Positions 26,896 through 36,580 of a stretch of DNA of 64,000 bases are shown here, piece by piece. The stretch covers positions 1,396,615-1,460,614 of the forward strand of contig CP074575.1 of NCBI GenBank assembly GCA_018394315.1, written 5' to 3'. The notes beneath the pieces were generated by a model. That model worked only from the letters and a program-made list of their open reading frames with translations. It made no database searches and was not told the DNA's origin. Source of the DNA: Mycoplasmatota bacterium (GTDB lineage Bacteria; Bacillota_I; Bacilli_A; MAG-NZ). Positions within the stretch are counted from its first letter, which is position 1, and each line of letters begins with the position of its first letter. Both the position numbers and the translations under genes were made by a program.

Positions 26896-27639
26896 CTAAA
26901 TCAAGCAATGTTCTCGGTATTGTACCGGGGACATTTTTAGTTTAGTTACTATCCTTTCATTATTATAATAATTAATGTATTTCTTAAGTTCTCTTATGAA
27001 CTGTTTGACTGTTTTGAACTTATTCACATGGTAAAATTCCGCCTTTAGATGAGAGAAAAAGTTTTCAGCCTTAGAATTGTCCAAACAGTTGCCTCTTCTA
27101 GACATGCTTTGTGTTATTTCCTTGTCTTCTAGATATGTTTGGAATCTTCTGTTTTGATACTGGAATCCCTGATCTGAGTGGACTATGGTATTTTTCATCT
27201 TAGTAGTAATTCCCTTTTCTAACATTTCAATAACTAGTCTTACATTGGGATTAAATCCTACTGTATAGCTTATTACTTCGTCGTTATGGATATCTATTAA
27301 CGGTGATAAGTATATCTTTCTACCATCTACCTTAAATTCAGTTATATCAGTTACTAATTTTTCTTTGAATATATTAGTGCTAAAATCCCGATTAAGTTCA
27401 TTGTTGGCTATCTTACCAACTTCCCCTTTGTATAATCTATATTTTTTCACTCGTATTTTAGCCACTAATCCTAATGATTTCATTAATCTATATACTTTCT
27501 TGTGATTAATTACTAAACCCTCATTTCTTAAAACTATGGTTATTCGCCTATAACCATATCTACCCTTATGTTTATAGTATATATTGGTTATTTTGCTTTT
27601 TATTTCTTTATCGTTATCAGAATCTATATTTTTGAGCAC
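26896..27639 (-). CDS. IS150-group transposase orfB (DDE integrase domain)
   Basis: 247 residues shown from a GTG. The frame is open upstream through VRIVFELRQKHGVLKPILEI, overlapping orfA's end in the -1 phase, so the active product is an OrfAB fusion. The catalytic residues are in VTDITEF, VHSDQGFQY and DNSKAENFFSHLK (D, D, E). Ends inside the left inverted-repeat region. Confidence 0.93.
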   Translation of the reverse strand: MLKNIDSDNDKEIKSKITNIYYKHKGRYGYRRITIVLRNEGLVINHKKVYRLMKSLGLVAKIRVKKYRLYKGEVGKIANNELNRDFSTNIFKEKLVTDITEFKVDGRKIYLSPLIDIHNDEVISYTVGFNPNVRLVIEMLEKGITTKMKNTIVHSDQGFQYQNRRFQTYLEDKEITQSMSRRGNCLDNSKAENFFSHLKAEFYHVNKFKTVKQFIRELKKYINYYNNERIVTKLKMSPVQYREHCLI

Positions 27640-27725
27640 ATCAAAATAAGTAGACTTAGCTAAGTTGGCTATCTCAAGAATAGGTTTTAGAACTCCGTGT
27701 TTTTGCCTTAGTTCAAATACTATTC

Positions 27726-28202
27726 TTACTTTTTCTTTCGTTTTCGCTCTTCCCGTTCTTGAACTAAGGCGTCTAGCTTTTTTAGATATTCTAGTTCCAA
27801 TCTTAACCTTTGGTTTTCTGCTAATAGGTCTTCATTTTTATTCAAATCCTTTGGTTTTTGTACAATCTTACTTTTTCTTCCTCTTCCATCTATGGATAGT
27901 CCATCAATGCCGTACTCATGGTATTTTCTTTCCCATTTATGTAGTGTTCCAGCAACAATACCATATTTCATGTCTGTTTCTGCGTATCCGTATTCCCAAA
28001 AATATTCAAGTATCTCAAACTTTTTTTCGCTAGATATTTTCGTGTTTTTCTTTCTCATAAATCCTGTAGTTTTACTCTTTCTAACCCACCTGTATATAGT
28101 TTCATCTGCCTTTAGGTTGAATTTATTCATTGTAGCAGTTAGACCATACTTATTATAGTAGCTAACTACTTTCACCTTAAATTCTACATCATATTTTGCC
28201 AA
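27726..28202 (-). CDS. IS150-group orfA (helix-turn-helix)
   Basis: 158 residues with two HTH units (YNKYGLTATMNKFNLKADETIYRW and EYFWEYGYAETDMKYGIVAGTLHKW) and a leucine-rich C-terminal coil. It ends at an A-rich run (AAGAAAAAG-TAA), suited to -1 frameshifting into orfB. Confidence 0.9.
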   Translation of the reverse strand: MAKYDVEFKVKVVSYYNKYGLTATMNKFNLKADETIYRWVRKSKTTGFMRKKNTKISSEKKFEILEYFWEYGYAETDMKYGIVAGTLHKWERKYHEYGIDGLSIDGRGRKSKIVQKPKDLNKNEDLLAENQRLRLELEYLKKLDALVQEREERKRKKK

Positions 28203-28296
28203 AGTAAAAGCACCCCTTCCTTTCTAAGTTTACTTAGTCCGGATTTTGGGGTGCATTACAATATTGACTTACCTTTTGTTATCTATTTTATAACGT

Positions 28297-28330
28297 TAGA
28301 TTCGAAATCTCTAAACACTGATTTAAACAC
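28297..28330 (-). repeat. tRNA-Ser-like repeat, copy 4 (decayed)
   Basis: ATTCGAAATCTCTAAACACTG followed by ATTTAAAC; the body is lost. The remaining 28331-28568 holds nothing I recognise. Confidence 0.6.
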
Positions 28331-28568
28331 TAAAGATTTCTTTAAATCTTGATATACTCTCTTTAATGTGTGGATAATATTTTACTGAATATGCATCTCC
28401 CTCTATTAGAATATAACATGATGGATGATTATACAATCGATTACTATTAGAAGTTTTGCAACTGTCATTTGCAATCCTAAGAATTCAGAAAAGAGTTTCG
28501 GATAGAACTACGTTCATACGATATTTTATATTATATATAATTAGCATGACATTATGTTGCGAAACGAC

Positions 28569-29969
28569 CTAAATTATTTCTGGTAGTTTAATAACAAATT
28601 TTGTTCCTTTATTTAGTTTACTGTATGTGTAAATTTCTCCGTTATGTTGTTGGATAATGTAATCACAAATCGTTAGCCCTAAGCCTGCTCCCCTTCGCTT
28701 TGTTTTACTATCTTGCTCACCTTGATAAAATGGATTAAAAATGTATGGTAAATCTTTAGGTTTTATACCTTGTCCATCGTCCTCTATTATTAAGATAATG
28801 TGATTTTCTTCTAATTCCACGTATATATTAATGTTTCCGTTCTCATTGGTATGTTTATCGGCATTATCGATCATATTAAGAACCACTTGCTCCATTCTAC
28901 CTGGATCTGCATAAATTAGAACATTTGGAATGTTATTTTGTATAGAAATGGTTTTAGTTCTATTATATTTTTTTTCGATATCTATAAAGATACTATTGAA
29001 CATGTCACGAGCATAGACTTCCTTTAATTCCACACTTAATTGATTTAAATCTTGACGTGAATAACTGAATAAATCTTCAATGATTATGTCTATTGAACTG
29101 ATTTTTTTCATTATAGTGTTTGTGTATTCTTTTTCAGAGACTGTGAGATTTTCACTTTGTGCAAGAACTTCTGCACCCATTTTGATATAGGATAAAGGAG
29201 TCCTGATTTCATGCGATATTTTAGCTAATAATTCTTTTCGAGTATTTTCTTGGTTAGCCATTTGAGTCAACAATCGACTAATTTCTTCAATCATATACTT
29301 GTATTGAACACTCACTGGATAAATTATTGATTTCTGGTCAATATTTAATTCATAGTTATATTCACCTTTTGAAATGCTGATTAGTCCTTTTTCAAGGTCT
29401 CTTAGAGGATTATTGATTTTTTTATTGTATTTAATAACTAATAAAGTAATTAAAGTTAATATTATAAAACATTCCATAATCATTACTATAAGTAAATAGG
29501 TTGAACTAGTTGAAAAAGAAATAACTCCTGGTGGTATTTCAAATATCAAAAAACCTTCTACATTTTCGTTATGATAGATTGGAAATGAAAATTTATAATG
29601 TCCTTCATTACTACCTAGATATGAGTAATCCTGATATAAAACTTCTTTCAAGTTTACAGTATCCCCTACAAAAATGTCATTATTACTGTATAATACTTTC
29701 CCAGTTCTATCTGTGACAAATGCATAACTATTAATATCTCTTAGCATTAAGTTTATTTTATCGTTAGTTTCAACTGTTTCAATTGAAGAAAAATTATTCT
29801 CAATTTCATTCAAGATTTCTGAAGTATACACTCTTACGAGGTTAATATTATACATGTTTTTAATATTACTTGTTTCTTTATTTATATATAAGAAAGTTGT
29901 TGAAAAAAATAAAATAATACAAAAAGATAGAAGAAGAAAAAGTTTTTGAAATGAGTCGTTATTTTTCAA
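28569..29969 (-). CDS. sensor histidine kinase of ABC-linked system
   Basis: 466 residues. TM1 (about 10-27), an extracellular sensor of about 130 residues, TM2 (159-180), HAMP-like linker, H-box LLAKISHEIRTPLSYIKMGA, then a HATPase with N-box NMIDNADKHTNENG, DDGQGI and GAGLGLTI. It overlaps its response regulator gene by 11 bp. Unlike BceS kinases it has a large sensor domain, so direct ligand sensing is possible. Confidence 0.92.
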   Translation of the reverse strand: MKNNDSFQKLFLLLSFCIILFFSTTFLYINKETSNIKNMYNINLVRVYTSEILNEIENNFSSIETVETNDKINLMLRDINSYAFVTDRTGKVLYSNNDIFVGDTVNLKEVLYQDYSYLGSNEGHYKFSFPIYHNENVEGFLIFEIPPGVISFSTSSTYLLIVMIMECFIILTLITLLVIKYNKKINNPLRDLEKGLISISKGEYNYELNIDQKSIIYPVSVQYKYMIEEISRLLTQMANQENTRKELLAKISHEIRTPLSYIKMGAEVLAQSENLTVSEKEYTNTIMKKISSIDIIIEDLFSYSRQDLNQLSVELKEVYARDMFNSIFIDIEKKYNRTKTISIQNNIPNVLIYADPGRMEQVVLNMIDNADKHTNENGNINIYVELEENHIILIIEDDGQGIKPKDLPYIFNPFYQGEQDSKTKRRGAGLGLTICDYIIQQHNGEIYTYSKLNKGTKFVIKLPEII

Positions 29970-30648
29970 GTTTATATCCTATACCCCAAATGGTTTTTAT
30001 ATAAATTGGATTCTTTGGATCATCTTCGATTTTTTCTCGAATCTTTCTTATATGTACTGTGACAGTATTAACATCACCAAAATCATCGTACCCCCAAATA
30101 TGATTAAACAGTTGTTCCTTTGTAAAAACTTGTCCAGGATTATTTGCTAAATAATTAAGTATTTGAAATTCCTTTGCAGTAAGATTTATTTTCTTTTCAT
30201 TTATATATAGTTCAAAAGCTTTATCATCAATATGTAAATCTCCGAAATGCTTGATGTGACTATTATTTATAGGTTTGGTAAGTTCTTTATATCGTCTTAT
30301 GTGTGCTTGAATTCTAGCAGAGAGCTCAGCTGGGCTGAAAGGTTTTGTTATGTAATCATCGCTTCCAAGACCAAGTCCCATTATTTTATCTACATCTCCG
30401 GACTTAGCACTTAAGATAACTATTGGTATACCTGTCTTTTTACGCATTATTTTGCATAATTCTAAACCAGATCCATCCCCAAGATTAATATCTAGGATAA
30501 TTACATCAAAATTAGACTTTTCAAAAATGAGTTGACCCTCTTGAAATGAATTTGCAATTATTATTTCAAACCCCTCTTTTTGGAGATAATCTTTCAACAT
30601 TGTTGCTAATTCAATCTCATCGTCAACCAATAAAACTTTATCCATCAT
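29959..30648 (-). CDS. OmpR-family response regulator
   Basis: 229 residues. Receiver with VLLVDDE, phospho-Asp in VIILDINLGDGSGLEL, Lys in ITKPFSPAEL. Winged helix with ELYINEKKINLTAKEFQILN and the closing WGIGYKLE. Adjacent to its kinase and to a MacB-like transporter. A likely target is the direct-repeat promoter at 33829-33916 and its twin at 38029. Confidence 0.93.
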   Translation of the reverse strand: MMDKVLLVDDEIELATMLKDYLQKEGFEIIIANSFQEGQLIFEKSNFDVIILDINLGDGSGLELCKIMRKKTGIPIVILSAKSGDVDKIMGLGLGSDDYITKPFSPAELSARIQAHIRRYKELTKPINNSHIKHFGDLHIDDKAFELYINEKKINLTAKEFQILNYLANNPGQVFTKEQLFNHIWGYDDFGDVNTVTVHIRKIREKIEDDPKNPIYIKTIWGIGYKLEK

Positions 30649-30709
30649 AGCACCTCTCTTTCACACTCATTATAGCATAATAGAGTAAAAGAACGAGAAG
30701 TTCGTTCTT

Positions 30710-33067
30710 TTACTCTACAAGTAACTCTTTTGGACTAATTTTAGAAATTGCCTTCTTCATTAATCCAGAGTTGAGAATTGTGACAAGTACAGGGATCATG
30801 ATAGATAATATAATACCCCATGTATCGAATGTAATAGGCATATCAACTATTCCTAATATGCTGCTAAGTGAATTCATAATGAATGGTATTGCTATTACTG
30901 AAATGATGATTCCAGGTACTATAGCTATAGCACTGATCACTAGGTTTTTCAAAAGATATATCTTCATGATTAGTCTGTTAGTCATTCCTATAGACTTGTA
31001 TATTCCATAATTAAATCTTTCTTTGTTTAAATTTGTTATGTTAATACTAAACATTACAATAAAACAGATTAGAGAGAATAGAATTATCACTGATGTGGTT
31101 ACCATTTTTAGAGTTTTCATCATAGATATCATTGAGGTATTTGCACTCTCATAGAATGTATCTACATTATCTGAGAACAGATTAGCTATCGTATTATTGA
31201 AATCTATTTCAGTAACATTATCTCTTAAACGAACATAAATACTTGAGTAAGGCAAGATATTTGTCGGGATCTCATCTAGCATTAATGAGAATGTCAGTCC
31301 AGAATTGCTCATGTTTTGGTATATACCAACAATTAAGAATTCTTGCTCTTTGCCAAGAGATTTTATGGTAACGTAATCACCAATAGTTTTATTTAATGTC
31401 TTCATAAGATTATAACCACACATAACTTCATTATCTGATGATGGTATTCTTCCTTCAAGTGTTTGGAAATTGAATGGTTCTGAATCATTTGTACTGTAGG
31501 TAGTGCCAATATAGTTAACAAATTGATTTTTTTGTTCGTCTAGTACTTGACTATTTGTATCAGTATACCAAAGCATTGTTCCTTGAACTTGATTTGATTC
31601 TTCTAAATTATTTATTATTGCTCCATGTGATAGTCTTTCCTGAGGCTTTAAGTTTGTTATTTGAACATCATACTCGAATCCGCGCCATAAAGCAGTGTTT
31701 TCTCTTTCACTCCACAGTGTTGTAGAAATAGAAGAGAAAGTTACTATGGTGAAAACAGTAGCTATAATAAACATAATAGAAGTTATTGTAAGTTTTTTAT
31801 TATAGAGCATATCCTTGAAAGCTAAAACTAAAGATATTGGTAATTTCTTATACTTTTTGAATGACAGTATAAGTTTGTTTTCATTTGATTCAGCACCTGA
31901 CTGAAGTGCTACTGCAGGCTTAACTTTAATTACCTTACGTGATACGAGGTATACAGTAACTCCAATTATTACTAGCAAGAATAAAATTGTGAAGAATAAC
32001 TGAAGATAGTTAATTCCGTAAGGTAACCCTTGAAGTCTATATAATTCATTTAAATCATTGAATACATTTTTACTCAAAATAATGCTTCCGACAGCTCCAA
32101 TTAATAATCCTATTATCGATAATATAGAATACTGTATCAAATATACCGAGATGATGTTGTTTGATGAGAATCCAGTGCTTTTTAGAATTGCTATCTTTTT
32201 GGTTTCTGTAATTATGCTGTTATAAATGATGCTACTAATAATGAATAAACTTACAACCATTAATATTACTCCAAGTAAAGTGAATATTGATCCTAAAATC
32301 ACATAGAAGAAGGAGTTTGCACTAAGTAAAATTTGATGACTATACGGTGTAACATAATCTGAATATTCTCCCAATTCAATTTTCATTTCATCAAGTAAAT
32401 TTTGCTCAACCTCAGGTGTATATTGATTATATGAAACACCTATAGAATATCCAACTTGATTACCATTAAGATTATCAATTGTTTTGCTAGTAACCCAGAG
32501 TCTATTTAGTGTAATGGTTTGCACATTGAATGATAAATCGATTCCAATACCGGCCACTATAAATTCTTCACTGCCATTTTCCGTATAGACTATGACTTGA
32601 TCACCAAGATCTGTACCATCTAAAACTGTCTTACCGTAACTTACAATTATTTCATTATTATCGAGTTCGTTTTGACTTTTTCCTTCAACAATCAGTATTT
32701 GATCGTAGTCTGTTTCTGAAACTGCAGTCATAAATGGCATTTCTAAAGTGATTGGCTCTGTTTCATCGCTATATACTTCTGACTTTTTTATTTTTCCAAA
32801 ATAACCAAGTGAATTAACATTCTTAACTGCATCATGATTTTCTAAGAATTCCGTTACATGATCGTAGGTATCTTGATCCTCTACTATTAATAGCAATTGA
32901 GATGTCTGCGATTCAATATACAAATCACTGTAATCTGTTGATGAACCAAAAAGTCTAATTGATAAAATGAATAAGACTCCAATTGAGGAAAATACTATTG
33001 CCAAAATTAGATTTTGAAGCTTGAGTTCCTTAAAATTCCCCCATACTAGTAAAAAAATAGTTTTCAT
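30710..33067 (-). CDS. FtsX-like permease of ABC efflux system
   Basis: 785 residues from the ATG at 33067 (AAAGG upstream; a TTG three codons earlier is less likely). TM1 at about 20-38, an extracellular MacB-type domain (50-250), three helices of the first FtsX domain, then TM, a second extracellular region and a second FtsX unit ending KAISKISPKELLVE. This duplicated layout is typical of large permeases for peptide antibiotics or lipoproteins. It overlaps nothing but lies 2 bp from the ATPase gene. Confidence 0.88.
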   Translation of the reverse strand: MKTIFLLVWGNFKELKLQNLILAIVFSSIGVLFILSIRLFGSSTDYSDLYIESQTSQLLLIVEDQDTYDHVTEFLENHDAVKNVNSLGYFGKIKKSEVYSDETEPITLEMPFMTAVSETDYDQILIVEGKSQNELDNNEIIVSYGKTVLDGTDLGDQVIVYTENGSEEFIVAGIGIDLSFNVQTITLNRLWVTSKTIDNLNGNQVGYSIGVSYNQYTPEVEQNLLDEMKIELGEYSDYVTPYSHQILLSANSFFYVILGSIFTLLGVILMVVSLFIISSIIYNSIITETKKIAILKSTGFSSNNIISVYLIQYSILSIIGLLIGAVGSIILSKNVFNDLNELYRLQGLPYGINYLQLFFTILFLLVIIGVTVYLVSRKVIKVKPAVALQSGAESNENKLILSFKKYKKLPISLVLAFKDMLYNKKLTITSIMFIIATVFTIVTFSSISTTLWSERENTALWRGFEYDVQITNLKPQERLSHGAIINNLEESNQVQGTMLWYTDTNSQVLDEQKNQFVNYIGTTYSTNDSEPFNFQTLEGRIPSSDNEVMCGYNLMKTLNKTIGDYVTIKSLGKEQEFLIVGIYQNMSNSGLTFSLMLDEIPTNILPYSSIYVRLRDNVTEIDFNNTIANLFSDNVDTFYESANTSMISMMKTLKMVTTSVIILFSLICFIVMFSINITNLNKERFNYGIYKSIGMTNRLIMKIYLLKNLVISAIAIVPGIIISVIAIPFIMNSLSSILGIVDMPITFDTWGIILSIMIPVLVTILNSGLMKKAISKISPKELLVE

Positions 33068-33069
33068 AG

Positions 33070-33828
33070 TTACCAACCTTTCTTACTAAGGAAATTAAAT
33101 ATAGTCTGTTCCTGCTCTGCTGGGTTTGTCATTTTGTATTTTTCTAAGTTCAATTCTCCATCAATACGCCCGTCATGCAAAAAGATCACTCTGTTTGCGA
33201 AACTAGCAGATTTGATATCATGAGTCACCATTACGATTGTTTGCCCCTCTTTATTAAATTCATTCATTAATTCTAGTACTGCTTTACCGCTACTTGAATT
33301 GAGAGCTCCAGTTGGTTCATCGGCAAATAAAATATCTGGTTGATTTATTAAGGATCTTGCAATAGCTGCTCTTTGTTTTTGTCCACCAGAGACTTGTGAT
33401 GGTAGTTTGTTAATGTGTTGCTCCAAATCCATTTTTTCTAAGAGAACTTTTGCTCTTTTATTGATTTCTTTTTTAGAAGCTTTTGTTAAATAACCGGGTA
33501 CAACGATGTTTTCATAAAGAGATAGATTTGAAACTAGATTTATTCCTTGAAATATAAACCCAATATTATCTCGTCGTATTTTTGTCATTTCTTTTGGTTC
33601 TGCTTCGTTAATTTGACTCCCATTAATAAACACTTCCCCGCTCGTAATACTATCCATTCCACTTAATGTATATAGTAAAGTTGATTTGCCTGAGCCAGAC
33701 TGACCCATTATCGCGACGAATTCTCCCTTTTGAATTTCCAACTTTACATTCTTAAGTGCATTGAACTCAACCTCATCACTATAATATGTTTTACACAAGT
33801 GGGTACATTTTAAAATTGATTCTTTCAT
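33070..33828 (-). CDS. MacB/LolD-type ABC ATPase
   Basis: 252 residues. Walker A GQSGSGKST, Q-loop GFIFQGINLV, signature QVSGGQKQRAAIARSL, Walker B ILFADEPTGAL, H-loop VTHDIKS. The TGALNSSSG segment is that of the MacB/BceA family. First gene of the minus-strand operon; its promoter region is nearly identical to that of the gene at 38117. Confidence 0.93.
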   Translation of the reverse strand: MKESILKCTHLCKTYYSDEVEFNALKNVKLEIQKGEFVAIMGQSGSGKSTLLYTLSGMDSITSGEVFINGSQINEAEPKEMTKIRRDNIGFIFQGINLVSNLSLYENIVVPGYLTKASKKEINKRAKVLLEKMDLEQHINKLPSQVSGGQKQRAAIARSLINQPDILFADEPTGALNSSSGKAVLELMNEFNKEGQTIVMVTHDIKSASFANRVIFLHDGRIDGELNLEKYKMTNPAEQEQTIFNFLSKKGW

Positions 33829-33916
33829 TTTATCTCCTCCAATTTATTTACACGCTTATTATATGAACTAATTATTAAATCACAACTATTAAATTATTAA
33901 GATTTTATTAAGTTTA
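33829..33916 (-). promoter_or_regulatory. promoter P1 (twin of 38029-38116)
   Basis: Reading toward the ATPase gene: two direct repeats CTTAATAA 11 bp apart, TTGTGA as a -35, TATAAT as a -10, then AATTGGAGGAGATAAAATG. The 88 bp differ from the region before 38117 at only a few positions and have the same length. The 11-bp repeats suit an OmpR-type regulator. Confidence 0.7.
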
Positions 33917-34101
33917 ATTTAGCATGATAATTAGCGAAGATAATACACCTTTAGAAATTTTTATATAGTTTAAAATGTAAAATCTTTATAGTTACTTATG
34001 TGTTCCAGCGCTTGAGTTAAATCTATGTACCACAATTGAATGAAATTTAAAAATTAAATATCCCAAAAAAATTAAATAAAGATATAAAACATTTTTCCTT
34101 T

Positions 34102-34197
34102 GTGAACTTCTCATTCATTTTATGTTTAATTATAGGAATATTGATTTGTATCTTTGAAGCATATAAAGGTAAATGGAGTAGAAAAACAAAAAGTTGA
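34102..34197 (+). CDS. possible 31-residue membrane peptide
   Basis: GTG-initiated frame giving one hydrophobic segment (LCLIIGILICIF) and a basic tail, followed by a terminator. No ribosome-binding site and no known homologue, so it may be a remnant. Confidence 0.2.
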   Translation: MNFSFILCLIIGILICIFEAYKGKWSRKTKS

Positions 34198-34207
34198 TAT
34201 TAAGAAT

Positions 34208-34230
34208 AAAGAGACATTTAGTCTCTTTTT
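34208..34230 (+). terminator. terminator
   Basis: AAAGAGAC-ATTTA-GTCTCTTTTT. Confidence 0.75.
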
Positions 34231-34231
34231 A

Positions 34232-34300
34232 ACTTGAAATATATGTCGTTTCGGTCTCCAACACCGTTATACGATTTTTTCAACAATAATGCAACACAAT
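34232..34300 (+). repeat. tRNA-Trp-like remnant a
   Basis: CGGT-CTCCAAC-ACCG forms an anticodon arm with a seven-base loop and CCA anticodon as in tRNA-Trp. The flanking D and T arms are decayed. Similar to 35965 and 36735. Confidence 0.5.
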
Positions 34301-34307
34301 TTTTGAT

Positions 34308-34334
34308 AGAGGTTACACGTACAAACCTCTTTTT
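34308..34334 (+). terminator. terminator, first of a near-identical pair
   Basis: AGAGGTT, loop ending CGTACA, AACCTCTTTTT. The same sequence recurs at 34799. Confidence 0.65.
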
Positions 34335-34485
34335 ACATGCAGATAAGATAATATGAGAGATTACGAGATATTTATAGGTACCAGAGTTGATTACCTTTAA
34401 AGTGGTTTTCTATATGATAATTGGTTGTTTGTAATATCTCAGAGTTTCATATAAACATACTCTAGTACTAGAAAGGGGGAATTTT

Positions 34486-34659
34486 ATGAGTTACGGTGGA
34501 TATGGTTATGGCGGCGGATACAGTTCCAGTGGCGGATACGGTTACGGTGGCTATGGCGGATACAGTTACGGTTGTTGTGGTTCTAATAGTGGCTATACAA
34601 TAGTTTTAGTATTATATATATTGTTGGTTATTATAGGTATTGCTTCTACTAAATGTTAA
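34486..34659 (+). CDS. YjcZ-type sporulation mini-protein
   Basis: 57 residues. The N-terminal half is Gly/Tyr/Ser (MSYGGYGYGGGYSSSGGYGY), then a Cys pair and a single C-terminal membrane helix YTIVLVLYILLVIIGIAST. This layout matches the YjcZ/YhaL-like spore-coat mini-proteins of Bacillus. AAAGGGGG lies 9 bp before the ATG. Expected in spores or the forespore membrane; function unknown in the family. Confidence 0.8.
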   Translation: MSYGGYGYGGGYSSSGGYGYGGYGGYSYGCCGSNSGYTIVLVLYILLVIIGIASTKC

Positions 34660-34798
34660 GTGATTTCTACCCTTCTAACAAAGTAGTTTCATTTTGTAGT
34701 TAAGAATTACTTAACTATGCATAAAAAAGTTGATTACAATATGTAGTGAACTTTTTACTTTATGATTATTTAAACAATAACATATATAATATTATGAT

Positions 34799-34829
34799 AG
34801 AGGCTATTCGTACAAACCTCTTTTTTTTT
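34799..34829 (+). terminator. terminator, second of a near-identical pair
   Basis: AGAGG, loop containing CGTACAAA, CCTCTTTTTTTT. Closes the YjcZ-type unit. The region 34660-34798 shows nothing else. Confidence 0.7.
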
Positions 34830-34891
34830 ATGAACATAAGATATTATGAAGAAAGCAACTTACGAAATTTTAGAAATTAGGAGGTGAAATT

Positions 34892-35791
34892 ATAAAGGGT
34901 AGAGCATTAGTGTATGTTACAAATGCAGATGATGACACTGTATCAGTAATCCAAACATCAGATAACCTAGTAATTGATACTATTACAGTAGGAAATACTC
35001 CACATGGATTAGCAGTAACACCAAATGGTAAGTTTGTCTATATTGCAAATGCAAATGATGATACTGTTTCAGTAATCCAAACATCTAACAATACAGTTGT
35101 TGATACTATATCAGTTGGAAGTGTTCCGAACAGAGTAGCAATAACACCGAATGGTAAGTTTGCGTATGTGGTAAACTTAAGTGGTGACAATGTTTCAGTA
35201 ATCAAAATAACAGATAGTGCAGTAGTTGATACTATAGCGGTTGGAGATTTTCCACATGGAATAGCGATAACACCAAATGGTAAATATGCATATGTTGCAA
35301 GTGTAAATGATAATTCTTTATCAGTAATCCGAACATCAGATAATTTAGTAGTAGATACTATAAGAGTTGGAACTCGGCCTATTGGAGTAGCAATAACACC
35401 AAATAGGAAATTTGTATATGTTACAAGTGAGATAGATGATAATGTATCAATAATCCAAATATCAGACAATACAGTAGTAGATACAATATCAGTTGGAAAC
35501 ACACCTTTTGGTATAGCAGTAACACCAAATGGAAAGTACGTGTATGTTACAAATCATAATGATGACACTGTATCAGTGATTCAGACATCCGACAACACAG
35601 TAGTAGATACTATAACAGTTGGAAATGGACCAATCGGAGTAGCATTAACACAAAATAGTCAGTTTGCATATGTTACAAATCATTTTGATGACAATGTATC
35701 AGTAATCAGAATATGTGATAATACAGTAGTTGATATTATTACAGTTGGACATCTTCCACGTGAATTAGCAGTAACACATAATCGAGCTTGA
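34892..35791 (+). CDS. seven-bladed YVTN beta-propeller protein
   Basis: About 299 residues made of seven 42-residue repeats of the form YVTNADDDTVSVIQTSDNLV, IDTITVG, PHGLAVTPNGKF, which is a complete propeller and a 126-bp tandem DNA repeat. AGGAGGTG at 34879-34886 fits initiation at ATA 34892 (or ATT 34889). The first usual start, GTG at 34910, is 25 bp away and would cut the first strand. There is no signal peptide, unlike most surface YVTN proteins, so it is either cytoplasmic or spore-associated. Confidence 0.8.
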   Translation: MKGRALVYVTNADDDTVSVIQTSDNLVIDTITVGNTPHGLAVTPNGKFVYIANANDDTVSVIQTSNNTVVDTISVGSVPNRVAITPNGKFAYVVNLSGDNVSVIKITDSAVVDTIAVGDFPHGIAITPNGKYAYVASVNDNSLSVIRTSDNLVVDTIRVGTRPIGVAITPNRKFVYVTSEIDDNVSIIQISDNTVVDTISVGNTPFGIAVTPNGKYVYVTNHNDDTVSVIQTSDNTVVDTITVGNGPIGVALTQNSQFAYVTNHFDDNVSVIRICDNTVVDIITVGHLPRELAVTHNRA

Positions 35792-35932
35792 TTTAAGAAA
35801 ATTTAATCAATTTCTTCTTCGGGTTTGCAATATTAGACATATATAAATATTACTATTAGAAAGTTAGAATTAGCTTGAAACTCGGATAATGAGATAGAAT
35901 CAATTGGGACTAGGGATGAATATTTATTTGAG

Positions 35933-35958
35933 AAGAGGATTCAAAACCTCTTTTTTTT
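35933..35958 (+). terminator. terminator after propeller gene
   Basis: AAGAGG-ATTCAAAA-CCTCTTTTTTTT. Confidence 0.75.
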
Positions 35959-35964
35959 GCCTTA

Positions 35965-36005
35965 AATGCGGCGTTCGGTCTCCAACACCGATTATACAGA
36001 ATAAG
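35965..36005 (+). repeat. tRNA-Trp-like remnant b
   Basis: TTCGGT-CTCCAAC-ACCGA: intact anticodon arm with CCA anticodon. Rest decayed. Confidence 0.5.
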
Positions 36006-36081
36006 AGTCTTAGTGGCTATCTTTTTCTATAAAGACTATAATAGTATGCTATAATAGTTTATATTAAACAGGGAGGACTTT

Positions 36082-36480
36082 ATGATAAAGAAGTCGATGA
36101 AATATCGTAAGGTTTACATAAGTTTAGTTATAATTACAATATTATTAATCTGCTTTCTATTTTTAAGTAACTCTTTAACAAAAGTACGAGATGGAAAGTA
36201 TTTATGTTTTAAATTAAACACATACACAAAAACTGATATGGAGTCAGGAAAAGAAGTTGAATACACTTTATGTAGAGTATTAAAGACAAGTTATACTGAA
36301 AGGTTAAACAGTATTGAGACAGATGAATATACAATAACAGAACTATCTTTAAATGGTGAATATAGAATTATCTATGACGGTCATGATTACAGTCCATTGG
36401 GCGTAGTTCCTGGAGGGTATTTAACAATAGAAGAACTAGAAAGAACTGGATACCCGTTCAAAATTGAATACAATAATTAA
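36082..36480 (+). CDS. membrane-anchored small protein, unknown
   Basis: 132 residues. GGGAGG upstream; N-terminal helix (about 11-30, YISLVIITILLICFLFLS) and an extracellular beta-rich domain with two Cys (YLCFKLN, TLCRVLK). No lipobox. Single-gene unit between tRNA-Trp-like remnants. Confidence 0.55.
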   Translation: MIKKSMKYRKVYISLVIITILLICFLFLSNSLTKVRDGKYLCFKLNTYTKTDMESGKEVEYTLCRVLKTSYTERLNSIETDEYTITELSLNGEYRIIYDGHDYSPLGVVPGGYLTIEELERTGYPFKIEYNN

Positions 36481-36494
36481 ATAGAGAAACAGAT

Positions 36495-36545
36495 ATATAT
36501 ATCTTCTGTCTCCAAAAATCGTTAATAGAATTACTCTTCCAGAAC
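36495..36545 (+). repeat. tRNA-Trp-like remnant d (very decayed)
   Basis: TCTGT-CTCCAAA-AATCG resembles the anticodon arm of the other remnants. Weak on its own. Confidence 0.25.
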
Positions 36546-36580
36546 TAAAGATTTTATTTAATACGAGGGGAGAGTTAAAA

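Larger units (their letters stand above)
26863..28260 (-). mobile_element. IS3-family (IS150 group) insertion sequence, complete
   Basis: 1398 bp bounded by imperfect 27-bp inverted repeats (TGTACTGAACCCCAAAGTTC at the left and, reversed, TGTAATGCACCCCAAAATCC at the right). Trinucleotide ATA flanks both ends as a likely target duplication. It carries orfA and orfB in -1 phase, with an intact DDE domain. It lies right of the DUF2089 cassette. Confidence 0.93.

Noticed and set aside
35038-35502. 154-residue minus-strand frame
   Set aside because: Antisense of the 126-bp propeller repeats, no start signal.
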